This document shows positions 26,191 to 33,651 of a stretch of 64,000 bases of DNA, piece after piece. Under the pieces are notes generated by a model. The model worked only from the letters and a program-made list of their open reading frames with translations. It was not told the origin of the DNA and did not search any database. The first letter of the stretch is position 1, and every line of letters starts with the position of its first letter. A program made the translations under genes and the position numbers. Source of the DNA: Desulfitobacterium hafniense DCB-2. GTDB taxonomy: Bacteria > Bacillota > Desulfitobacteriia > Desulfitobacteriales > Desulfitobacteriaceae. The stretch lies in contig NC_011830.1 of the NCBI RefSeq assembly GCF_000021925.1, positions 3,569,001 through 3,633,000 on the forward strand, given 5' to 3'.

Positions 26191-26865
26191 TTATACCTTC
26201 GGAATAATCACTAATGAAGGATTGGTGATGCTGGCCGGCGGCAGACCATTGACTTCCGGAGCTACAGCACCGGGAGTTTTCCTCAGTTCAGTAATATCAC
26301 CATAGGTTAATGCACCGGTCGGGCATGCGGATACACAGGCAGGTTTGCCCCCCTGGTCCTGAATCTCGGCACAGAAACTGCATTTAGTTACTGCTCCAGT
26401 ACCGGACTTAACAAACTGTGGTGCATGGTAAGGGCAGGCATAGAGGCAATAGGCACAGCCCACGCATTTCTTCGTATTATGGGCTACAATACCGTCTTTA
26501 TCCCGTTTCGTATAGGCTTTGACAGGGCATACTGCCATACAGGCAGGATCGGCACAGTGATTGCAGCTCATCGAGAGATACACCTTGTTGCTTGCCGGCT
26601 CTGCTACATATACCTTACGCCATTCGGCACCGGGCTCCCATTTGTTCGTTTCTTTACATGCTTTGGCGCATAACTTACAATTAATGCATTTTGTTTGGTC
26701 ATACATAAAACCTAATTGCTTGGATTCACTCGACTCCGTTCCTGCAGCCTTAACACTCGCTTCTTTCAAACTTCCCATCGGCACACCAACTGCCACGGCA
26801 GCTGCGGTTAAAGCCCCGATTTTTAAAGCTGTACGACGTTTTAGTTTTACATCGAGCTTTGACAC
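26191..26865 (-). CDS. nrfC: NrfC-like four-cluster ferredoxin subunit with Tat-type signal
   Basis: About 224 residues from GTG 26863-26865, which is 8-9 bases after AAAGGGG. A TTG three codons upstream lies too close to that site. The N-terminus has KRRTALKIGALTAAAVAVG, a twin-arginine export signal. Four cysteine groups follow: CINCKLCAKAC, CNHCADPACMAVC, CVGCAYCLYAC, and CSFC...CVSAC, enough for four [4Fe-4S] clusters. It carries electrons between the NrfD-like quinone site and a catalytic partner. Two-gene operon. Confidence 0.87.
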   Translation of the reverse strand: MSKLDVKLKRRTALKIGALTAAAVAVGVPMGSLKEASVKAAGTESSESKQLGFMYDQTKCINCKLCAKACKETNKWEPGAEWRKVYVAEPASNKVYLSMSCNHCADPACMAVCPVKAYTKRDKDGIVAHNTKKCVGCAYCLYACPYHAPQFVKSGTGAVTKCSFCAEIQDQGGKPACVSACPTGALTYGDITELRKTPGAVAPEVNGLPPASITNPSLVIIPKV

Positions 26866-27091
26866 ATGGAACAACCCCTTTCTCTAATTCCCTCTAGTAC
26901 TTACCCATTTTTTCACACAAAAAGCTCCGACATATTATATTTATTTATTAGTTCATAACCTTTGCCTTTGCTTCTTGTCTTCGTAATAAAGAATACCATA
27001 GAAATTATTTATTGCAAAGTATTAGCTTTCGGTAATTTTTGCATTCTCATTATTATTTCACTAAAAATTCACAATTATAAACCTATCGAAA
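26866..27091. other. AT-rich intergenic region upstream of nrfC-like gene
   Basis: No gene. On the minus strand a TATAAT-like box lies near 26935-26942, with no good -35. The region presumably holds the nrfCD promoter. Confidence 0.4.
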
Positions 27092-27132
27092 AGACCGAAG
27101 TCCATCAGCTCCAGGCTGATTTCTTTCGGTCT
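27092..27132 (-). terminator. terminator of the tatC-tatB-prenyl synthase operon
   Basis: AGACCGAA and TTCGGTCT form the base, with ATCAGC/CTGAT nested inside. On the minus strand it is followed by TTTTCG. Confidence 0.7.
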
Positions 27133-27193
27133 CAGTATTCATTGGGCAAATTAGATGCAAGTGCAATAAATTTTACCTATCTTTGAATATACC

Positions 27194-28162
27194 CTAAAAC
27201 TTGCGTTCCTTCACAAAATAAGCCAAATCCACGAGAGCCTTCCGGGTCGGTACATTGGGCAGCTCTTGAAGGTAAGAATTGGCTTTACTTATATATAAGT
27301 CCACATAGTGCATGGAGTCAGCAATTGCTCCGGAGTCCTTGATCATTTTAATGGCCTCTCTGACGTCATCCTCATCTTTCTCCGGTTTGACCAGCAATTC
27401 ATGGAGACGCTCCCTCTCCCCGGATTGATGCAGGGCAAGAATCAAAGGCAGAGTCATAATTCCTTGACGGATATCTCCTCCCACAGGCTTGCCCAGTTCG
27501 GAGGCTTCAGCGGTGACATCCAGGACATCATCGACGATTTGAAAAGCCATACCCAGAGCGTGTCCGTAAGCACCCAGAGCCCAAACCTCCCGCCGCGGAG
27601 CAGCAGAAATCAGAGCACCCAGTTTGCAACTGGCCGAAATAAGCATGGCCGTTTTACGCTTAATACGATAATAATACTGTTTCAAGTTCTGATTGACATC
27701 ATTGGAAGCTTTAATCTGTTGGATCTCTCCCTGGCTCATTTCCACACTGACTTCAGCAAGAATCTTGGATACTTCAGGATGATTAATCTGAGCAAGCAGC
27801 TCCAGCGCTTTAGCCAATAGGTAATCCCCGGTAGCAATCGAAACTACATTTCCCCATTTTGCTTTAACTGTCGGCCGTCCCCGCCGGGTCATTGACGCGT
27901 CCACTACATCGTCATGAACCAGAGTGGCCATGTGAATCAATTCTAAAGCCATAGCCACCGGAAGGAGCCTGTCAATGGGATAGCCATAGAATTTTCCTGC
28001 TAAAAGGGTAAAAGCCGGGCGCAACCGCTTTCCACCGGCTTCCAGTAGTTGAACAGCGGATTGATCCAGTATAGGAAAATCTGTTTTTATATAAGCATGA
28101 AGTTCTTTCTCAACCCTCTGCAGATCGGAGTTGATTTGGTTAAAAAGCCAAAGTTGTTTCAA
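27194..28162 (-). CDS. hepT: long-chain polyprenyl diphosphate synthase (HepT-like)
   Basis: 322 residues from TTG 28160-28162, behind AGGTGAACCAAGA. Earlier starts would run into the tatB-like gene. Motifs are EAGGKRLRPAF (~38-48), LVHDDVVDASMTRRG (first DDxxD, ~78-92), GDYLLAKALELL and FQIVDDVLDV (second DDxxD, ~207-216). Both catalytic sites are intact, and the length fits heptaprenyl diphosphate synthase component II, which makes the menaquinone side chain. Last gene of the tatC operon. A degenerate relative lies at 29497-30252 and may be its partner. Confidence 0.88.
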   Translation of the reverse strand: MKQLWLFNQINSDLQRVEKELHAYIKTDFPILDQSAVQLLEAGGKRLRPAFTLLAGKFYGYPIDRLLPVAMALELIHMATLVHDDVVDASMTRRGRPTVKAKWGNVVSIATGDYLLAKALELLAQINHPEVSKILAEVSVEMSQGEIQQIKASNDVNQNLKQYYYRIKRKTAMLISASCKLGALISAAPRREVWALGAYGHALGMAFQIVDDVLDVTAEASELGKPVGGDIRQGIMTLPLILALHQSGERERLHELLVKPEKDEDDVREAIKMIKDSGAIADSMHYVDLYISKANSYLQELPNVPTRKALVDLAYFVKERKF

Positions 28163-28184
28163 TCTTGGTTCACCTGCTTGCACC

Positions 28185-28607
28185 CTATTTTTCGTAGGAC
28201 ACCATGTCTTGTGGGAGTTCCGCAAGGGGATCCTCATCATAGGTTAATAATTCTTCGTCATCTTTATTGGGTGTTGCATTCTCATCCTTGGGCGTATCTG
28301 CAGCTTCCGGTGTATCTGCAGCTTCCGGTGCAACCGCTGCCGCGGTTGAAGGGGCTGCCGCTGCCGTCTTTGTCACTTCCTGGGTGCTTTTCTTGGGTGC
28401 CGGGGTTTTCAGTGTGTCATCCAAGGTCTTCTTGAGGACATTGCTGGGGGTATTCACAGCATCCTGAAACTCTTTTGTCATATCTCCGGCAATTTTCTTA
28501 ACCTCAAAAACCACTTTGCCAATGGCACGAGCCACGTCGGGAAGATCTTCAGGGCCAAATAATACCAAGGCAATAACCATTAATATAATAAGTTCATTAA
28601 AACTCAT
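28185..28607 (-). CDS. tatB: TatB-like twin-arginine translocase subunit
   Basis: 140 residues. N-terminal TM helix LIILMVIALVLFGPEDLPDVARAIG (~6-30), where the F-G-P-E motif with Glu, rather than FGPGKLP, and the long tail suggest TatB, followed by an amphipathic helix. The C-terminal half is a low-complexity Ala/Pro/Thr/acidic linker with a direct repeat (PEAADT twice). TatB binds Tat substrates with TatC, encoded 11 bases upstream. TatA/TatB separation in Firmicutes is uncertain. Confidence 0.85.
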   Translation of the reverse strand: MSFNELIILMVIALVLFGPEDLPDVARAIGKVVFEVKKIAGDMTKEFQDAVNTPSNVLKKTLDDTLKTPAPKKSTQEVTKTAAAAPSTAAAVAPEAADTPEAADTPKDENATPNKDDEELLTYDEDPLAELPQDMVSYEK

Positions 28608-28618
28608 CTCTTACCCCC

Positions 28619-29377
28619 CTATCCTTCCAGCGCTTTCTCTCGTTTTCGTGCCACAATGTAACCGAGCCAAATACTAGCCTCATACAGCATATAGGTGGGC
28701 AGCACCATGAGTCCCTGAGTCATAATCTCAGGAGTAGGTGAAATGAGCATAACCACCACGACAATCCCAAAGAAGGCATACTTCCTCTTTTTAGCCAGAC
28801 TATCCGGGGAGAGGACGCCAATACGAATCAAAAGCAGCAGGATAACAGGGAGTTGGAAAATCAAACCGAAGCTTAAAAGAAAACGGATAATAAAGGATAA
28901 ATACGACGCTTTTGTCACTAAGGTAGTTGAAGTGACAACAGCTTGGCCGGTAAACAGCAGGAATTTAAGCCCGATAGGAATAACAAAGAGAAAAGCAAAA
29001 GCAATACCGGCTAACATCAGGATAACCGAGCTGGGTACAATCATATAAAGGTATTTCTTTTCATTTTGCTTTAAGGCCGGGAGAATAAAACTCCAAATCT
29101 GCCAGATAATTATTGGCAAAGCAATGACTACCCCTACGACAATAGATACTTTCAGCTTAACCATGATGGGTTCCATGGGGGTAGTTGTAATTAATTCTAT
29201 ACCCAGTTGAATCACTGGATTGGCAAGGAATGCGTAAACCTGATCGCTGTATATCCATCCGACAACCGTACCTAAAATGACTCCGTATGCTGCAAATAAG
29301 AAAACTTTGCGTAATGCGCTAATATGCTCCATAAGCGGCATATTTTCGTCCACACGTTTCCGCCTGCGCATCCCCAC
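28619..29377 (-). CDS. tatC: TatC twin-arginine translocase subunit
   Basis: 252 residues with six TM helices. Typical N-terminus MPLMEHISALRKVFLFAAY (~13-31) with the conserved L-x-E-L/H-x-x-x-L-R pattern, and a conserved first loop up to PLIIWQIWSFI-like residues (ALPIIIWQIWSFILPALKQNEK). TatC recognises twin-arginine signal peptides. Two starts are possible: GTG 29377 and ATG 29371, both near GGAAGG. First gene after a good promoter at 29453-29481. Confidence 0.92.
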   Translation of the reverse strand: MGMRRRKRVDENMPLMEHISALRKVFLFAAYGVILGTVVGWIYSDQVYAFLANPVIQLGIELITTTPMEPIMVKLKVSIVVGVVIALPIIIWQIWSFILPALKQNEKKYLYMIVPSSVILMLAGIAFAFLFVIPIGLKFLLFTGQAVVTSTTLVTKASYLSFIIRFLLSFGLIFQLPVILLLLIRIGVLSPDSLAKKRKYAFFGIVVVVMLISPTPEIMTQGLMVLPTYMLYEASIWLGYIVARKREKALEG

Positions 29378-29452
29378 ACATCCTTCCCATAATCCTTCTA
29401 CTTTTATTCAGCACGCATTTTTGAAATAATTGCGACTTCTAAGTTCTCTTCA

Positions 29453-29481
29453 ATTTTAGCACGGAATTGCTTTGCTGACAA
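29453..29481 (-). promoter_or_regulatory. sigma-A type promoter of the tatC operon
   Basis: On the minus strand TTGTCA, a 17-base spacer and TAAAAT, about 75 bases upstream of the tatC start. Confidence 0.6.
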
Positions 29482-29496
29482 AGACAACCCTGTTTG

Positions 29497-30252
29497 CTAT
29501 CTATAATTCAACTCCAGAGTTTTAACCTGTACATTGCTTTCAATATAATCGATTAATTGATTTAAAGAATGATTTCTGTGATCGGGGAGCTCCCGGAGAA
29601 TCGATCTGGCCTCAGTCAGCGCAAAGTCAACCACCCCGCCCGACCTTCGTTCTTGAGACGCCGCCCAGGCAATCCCCAAATTCCAGCCTATGGTCTCACA
29701 TTGCTCCTGCACCTTCAGCGGACAGCCGGCCAGCTCCGCCCCCAACCGTGCCGCAAGGCCGGTCAGAGATGCTCTTTCCATCTCAATAGTTCTTATATAT
29801 TCGCCATCACTTACTTTTTTATCCCTCGACAACCAACGGATGATTGCTCCTTGATTCATATTTTCAATAACCTTAGCCAAAGGGGCCAGGAAATGGAGCA
29901 TTTTCTCTTTACACAAACTCAGAAAAAACTTTCCATAAAGAAAATCTCCTACAAGAACCGGGAATTGTCGTTTACTTTCTTCCAGATCCGGATCATCCTT
30001 CATCAGGCGATGAACCTGATCGGCCATAAATATGTATTGAAAGATTGTGGCCAGGCCAATAGCTGAACGGGCCGCACCGCCAAAGGTTTGGCTCACAGCA
30101 AGGACAATCAGCGGGCAGGCGTTATTCTCAAGTTCACCAAAATTCAATTCCACAAGTTCGTCAAATTCAGCAGCCTTGAGCTTGATTTCACGTCGAAGGG
30201 TTCTTTTTATTTCTTCAAGCTCCTCCTTGAAGTGTTCAGACAGTAGCAACAA
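29497..30252 (-). CDS. degenerate polyprenyl synthase homologue, candidate non-catalytic subunit (HepS-like)
   Basis: 251 residues with TTG start nine bases after AAGGAG. It follows the polyprenyl synthase fold (FMADQVHRLMKDD at the first motif position, GDFLYGKFFLSL like GDY-x-x-A-x-A, and WNLGIAWAASQERR at the second motif position), but both DDxxD motifs are lost. This resembles component I (HepS) of two-part heptaprenyl synthases, which is ~250 residues and non-catalytic. It lies upstream of tatC, separated by a promoter, two genes away from the intact hepT. Function as a chain-length-setting partner is an inference. Confidence 0.7.
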   Translation of the reverse strand: MLLLSEHFKEELEEIKRTLRREIKLKAAEFDELVELNFGELENNACPLIVLAVSQTFGGAARSAIGLATIFQYIFMADQVHRLMKDDPDLEESKRQFPVLVGDFLYGKFFLSLCKEKMLHFLAPLAKVIENMNQGAIIRWLSRDKKVSDGEYIRTIEMERASLTGLAARLGAELAGCPLKVQEQCETIGWNLGIAWAASQERRSGGVVDFALTEARSILRELPDHRNHSLNQLIDYIESNVQVKTLELNYR

Positions 30253-30414
30253 GGCAATCTCTCCTTAATATTTGAGGCTAATCTAAGTAATATTCGAGGC
30301 TTTTCATCAAAATCCTGCCCCTGTCAAGGTTCCTGGGATCAATAACATTATTTTTTACAAGTTCATATAAATCATCCCGCAATTACTTAGCAAATATTGA
30401 CATTCCATCATTCA
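30253..30414. other. AT-rich intergenic region upstream of the HepS-like gene
   Basis: About 160 bases holding the presumed minus-strand promoter of the HepS-like gene. No distinct motif was recognised. Confidence 0.4.
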
Positions 30415-30530
30415 TAAAGAAAACCCGGCTTCGCTGTTCCTCAAACGTATTCTCTCAAATGAGGCGAAGTCGCTGGTTGCCCTTATGCTTAGAAAGTATA
30501 TAGCGCAAGCTTATGCTTTCTGACAGCGAA
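30415..30530 (+). repeat. 116-bp structured dispersed repeat, copy A
   Basis: Matches copy B (59405-59520, opposite strand) over its whole length. The first 20 bases (TAAAGAAAACCCGGCTTCGC) are identical, a 22-base middle is diverged, then AAATGAGGCGAAGTCG and TGGTTGC and CTTATGCT are shared, and it ends in a conserved hairpin GAAAGTAT...ATGCTTTCTGACAG. A first hairpin pairs CGGCTTCGC with GCGAAGTCG. The diverged middle and the wobble change in the second hairpin suggest structure is kept. Confidence 0.85.
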
Positions 30531-30532
30531 AC

Positions 30533-30568
30533 AATAGACCTTGTAACTTTCCCGTCACAAGGTCTATT
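30533..30568. terminator. perfect 12-bp hairpin after speD
   Basis: AATAGACCTTGT pairs exactly with ACAAGGTCTATT. It is 43 bases past the speD stop on the minus strand and abuts repeat copy A. Confidence 0.65.
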
Positions 30569-30610
30569 ATGCCAGCCTTATCTCAGTCTGGAATAAAATA
30601 AATATCCCTC

Positions 30611-30988
30611 CTAAAGATTTACCGCTTCTTTTGGATCTTCCACCAGTCCACGTTTCATTTCCGTAGCTGTCATATGACCTGCTTTAAATTGCTCGGTCAA
30701 ATAATTACAGGCATCCCAGGGATTGACCTGATCCCCGCATGTGAATACGTCGACTGCCGCATAACCAAGTTCCGGCCATGTATGGATGGCTAGATGGGAT
30801 TCGGAAATGACCACCACACCACTCACACCTTGCGGGCTGAACTTATGAAATACCACCTCGCGTACTTCTGCGCCTGCTTCCAGGGCTGCGTTGACCATGA
30901 TTGCTTCGACTTCTTCGCGGTTATTAAGAATCTCGAAACTGCAACCATAGATTTCAGCCAACACATGACGTCCCAGAGAATTGCTCAT
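30611..30988 (-). CDS. speD: S-adenosylmethionine decarboxylase proenzyme
   Basis: 125 residues from ATG 30986-30988. Class 1B prokaryotic AdoMetDC: N-terminus LGRHVLAEIYGCSFEIL and self-cleavage site SESHLAIHTWPE, with Glu63-Ser64 giving the pyruvoyl group on Ser64, then DVFTCG with the catalytic cysteine. It makes decarboxylated SAM for spermidine synthesis. No speE is adjacent. GGGGGC lies ~13 bases upstream, so spacing to the start is long. A typical promoter sits at 31078-31105. Confidence 0.94.
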   Translation of the reverse strand: MSNSLGRHVLAEIYGCSFEILNNREEVEAIMVNAALEAGAEVREVVFHKFSPQGVSGVVVISESHLAIHTWPELGYAAVDVFTCGDQVNPWDACNYLTEQFKAGHMTATEMKRGLVEDPKEAVNL

Positions 30989-31077
30989 TTTGTCATCTTT
31001 GCCCCCTTTACAAAAGCAAAATGGAAGGAATCCGAGCCGAACCCAACGTCCGGTGACCCAAATTCCTATCGAAAACA

Positions 31078-31105
31078 ATTGTAGCACAATGTGGCCGCTT
31101 GTCAA
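31078..31105 (-). promoter_or_regulatory. sigma-A promoter of speD
   Basis: On the minus strand TTGACA, a 16-base spacer and TACAAT, about 90 bases upstream of the speD start. This leaves an ~80-base leader that could fold (AGGAAT with ATTCC arms). Confidence 0.75.
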
Positions 31106-31238
31106 TAAAAAAGTGAACTTTATCCCATAAAACCCTTTATTCCGCTCCAATTCCGGAATATGACGAACTCTCTGCCGCTTTGCTCTCCATTTCTCAGGTT
31201 TTCACTTTTATCTTATGATGGTCACTATGAATTGTGTC

Positions 31239-32387
31239 TTAGGCCGAGTAGACAATCCTCCCATCAATGATCGTCTGCAGAACTTTAGCGTTAATACTCA
31301 GCGGTTCCTGATCATAGACCACCAGATCGGCATCATACCCTTCGGCGATTCTGCCGATACGGTCATCACATCCCAGAATTTCAGCCGGATTGACCGTCAG
31401 ACATTTGAGAGCATCTTTTGGGGAGAGGCCTTCGGCCACAGCCAGGATGGCTATGGTCCGCAATTGCTCGATAGAGTTGTAGGGATGATCGGTGATCAGG
31501 GCCACCGTTAACCCTGAGTCCATCAATTTAAGAGCCGAAGCATAATTCCTGTTGCGCAGCTCCATCTTGATGCGGGGGGTCAGCATGGGGCCCAAAGCCA
31601 CCGCGACTTTCTTTTCAAACAGGTAGTCGGCAATCAGATCCGCTTCTGTGCCGTGCTCGATCACTAGTTTTTCGATCTTAAATTCTTCCGCAATGCGCAC
31701 AGCGGTTATGATGTCATCAGCGCGATGAGCATGGGCCCGCAGGGGGATTTCACCCCTTAAGAGGGGAATCACAGCTTCCAGCTTGACATCACGCTTCTTC
31801 ACTTTATCCGCCTTTTTTAAGCTCATATAATCCTGAGCTTGCATGAATAGTTCACGAATCAGAGAGGCCGTCCCCATCCGGGTCACCGGGGATTTTTTAT
31901 CTGCACCATAGGTGGTGAGAGGATTTTCTCCCAGGGCTATCTTCAGACCTACCGGATTCTTAATCACCATCTGATCGATGATTCGCCCCGCAGTCTTGAA
32001 AGCCATGTTGAGGCCCCCAACCGGGTTATCGCTTCCCGGTCCGGACATGACGGTGGTGATGCCATGACGAACCGCATCCTTAAAGGCTATGTCCATGGGA
32101 TTTACCCCATCGATTGCTCTCAGATTCGGAGTAATGGGATCGGATATTTCATTATTATCCACACCGATTTTTCCTGTTGCTTCCTCGATAATCCCCAGAT
32201 GAGTATGACAGTCAATCCATCCCGGTAGAATATAGCCCTCCCGCACATCAAGAACCGGGATTCCTTTCTCTCCTTCAATTACCGGCCTCACCTCTTTGAT
32301 TTTGCTGTGCTTAATGAGAATATCAGCCTTAAAATAATCCTCTTGTTCATGAAGCCATACCAACCCGTTTTTAATAAGAAGACTCAT
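31239..32387 (-). CDS. amidohydrolase family protein (imidazolonepropionase-like)
   Basis: 382 residues. A composite TIM-barrel amidohydrolase: N-terminal beta-sandwich strands (LLIKNGLVWLHEQEDYF), metal-binding GWIDCHTHLG (~57-66), histidines in LRAHAHRADD (~215-224), a further H in VIEHGTEADL (~243) and ITDHPYNS (~298). C-terminal AEGYDADLVVYD returns to the sandwich. Likely a zinc-dependent hydrolase of cyclic amides. Substrate not predictable. Divergent from the hydrogenase operon and monocistronic. Confidence 0.85.
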   Translation of the reverse strand: MSLLIKNGLVWLHEQEDYFKADILIKHSKIKEVRPVIEGEKGIPVLDVREGYILPGWIDCHTHLGIIEEATGKIGVDNNEISDPITPNLRAIDGVNPMDIAFKDAVRHGITTVMSGPGSDNPVGGLNMAFKTAGRIIDQMVIKNPVGLKIALGENPLTTYGADKKSPVTRMGTASLIRELFMQAQDYMSLKKADKVKKRDVKLEAVIPLLRGEIPLRAHAHRADDIITAVRIAEEFKIEKLVIEHGTEADLIADYLFEKKVAVALGPMLTPRIKMELRNRNYASALKLMDSGLTVALITDHPYNSIEQLRTIAILAVAEGLSPKDALKCLTVNPAEILGCDDRIGRIAEGYDADLVVYDQEPLSINAKVLQTIIDGRIVYSA

Positions 32388-32551
32388 CCCTTCACCTTCT
32401 CCATCAATTTAGCCTTTCTTAGTATTACCGGAATAACCAAGATTGAACACATGCAGAGCATTGGCTTGAGGACAGAAGCGGCCGTCTTATGTATAATTTA
32501 CCACTTTATGCAAAACAATAGGTTGAATTACAGCGTCAGGGAGGGATAATT

Positions 32552-33631
32552 TTGGGCGAGGATACCTATTATAGCTGGGCCCGCCGCAGAGGCATATCAC
32601 GGCGTGACTTCCTAAAATTCTGTACACTCACCGCGGCTATGCTGGGTCTTGATTCTTCAGCTGTCCCCAAAATAGTCAAAGCGCTGGAAACAAAACCCCG
32701 GGTTCCAGTGATTTATTTAAATCTGCAGGAATGCACATGTTGCAGCGAATCGTTTCTGCGCAGTGCTCATCCCCTGATTTCTGATCTCATCTTGAATATG
32801 ATATCCCTGGATTATATGGAAGTTATCCAGGCTGCTGCAGGAATACAGGCTGAGTCCGCCCGGCTCAAAGCCATGCAGGATTATTATGGACACTATGTCT
32901 TAGTGGTCGAAGGCAGCGCCACTTTAGGGGACGGCGGGGTCTACTGTACCATTGGCGGAATGACCGCCAATGATCTTCTCAAGGAATGTGCCGATGGAGC
33001 GGCCGCAGTCATTGCTTATGGCTCCTGTGCCACCAATGCCTGTATTCAAGGGGCTTACCCCAATCCTACGGAAGCCGTTCCCATCCGCCGTATTGTCAAA
33101 AACAAACCGGTCATCGATGTACCGGGATGCCCGCCCATCGCTGAAGTGATCACCGGAACCATCGTGCATTATCTGACCTTTGGCGAGATTCCTGAACTAA
33201 CCAGTCAGGGCCGCCCCAAAGCTTTCTATTCCAAGCGGGTTCACGACGGGTGTACCCGGCGGGCTTTCTTTGATGCCGGTCAATTTGTGGAGCAGTTTGA
33301 TGATGAAGGAGCTAAAAAAGGGTGGTGCCTCTACAAGATGGGGTGTAAAGGGCCCGTGGCTTACAATGCTTGTGCGGTCATGGAATGGAATGGGGGTATC
33401 AGCTTCCCTGTGAAATCAGGTCATCCTTGTATGGCCTGCTCCGAAAATAACTGGTACGATACCAGCACACCCTTTTATACTCATCTGGCGGACATCCCCA
33501 ATAATGCCATCGGCAAAAATCCCGACGAACTGGGCCTGGCCGCTCTGGGAGTGGCCGGAGTCGGCGTGGTAGCCCATGCCGCGGCGACCATTGCCACCAA
33601 AACCAGTGAGAAAAGACAAAAACAGGAATAG
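32552..33631 (+). CDS. hydA: [NiFe] hydrogenase small subunit, Tat-exported
   Basis: 359 residues, TTG start behind GGGAGGGATAATT. Twin-arginine signal RRGISRRDFLKFCTLTAAMLG (~8-28). Cluster ligands are CTCCSESF (~61-68), CPPIAEV, GCKGPVAYNAC, and GHPCMACSENNWYD. The C-terminus has a hydrophobic helix (LAALGVAGVGVVAHAAATIA) that can anchor the protein. This is a group 1 membrane-bound uptake enzyme that oxidises H2 outside the cytoplasm. It is co-exported with HydB, whose gene follows by about 20 bases. Confidence 0.94.
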   Translation: MGEDTYYSWARRRGISRRDFLKFCTLTAAMLGLDSSAVPKIVKALETKPRVPVIYLNLQECTCCSESFLRSAHPLISDLILNMISLDYMEVIQAAAGIQAESARLKAMQDYYGHYVLVVEGSATLGDGGVYCTIGGMTANDLLKECADGAAAVIAYGSCATNACIQGAYPNPTEAVPIRRIVKNKPVIDVPGCPPIAEVITGTIVHYLTFGEIPELTSQGRPKAFYSKRVHDGCTRRAFFDAGQFVEQFDDEGAKKGWCLYKMGCKGPVAYNACAVMEWNGGISFPVKSGHPCMACSENNWYDTSTPFYTHLADIPNNAIGKNPDELGLAALGVAGVGVVAHAAATIATKTSEKRQKQE

Positions 33632-33651
33632 TAAAGAAAGGTTTGGAATCT

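Noticed and set aside
28265..28345. Short direct repeat in the tatB-like gene
   Set aside because: It encodes the repetitive Pro-Glu-Ala-Ala-Asp-Thr linker and looks like ordinary low-complexity coding sequence.
30986..31105. SAM riboswitch before speD
   Set aside because: The leader is too short and lacks the SAM-I or SAM-II core.
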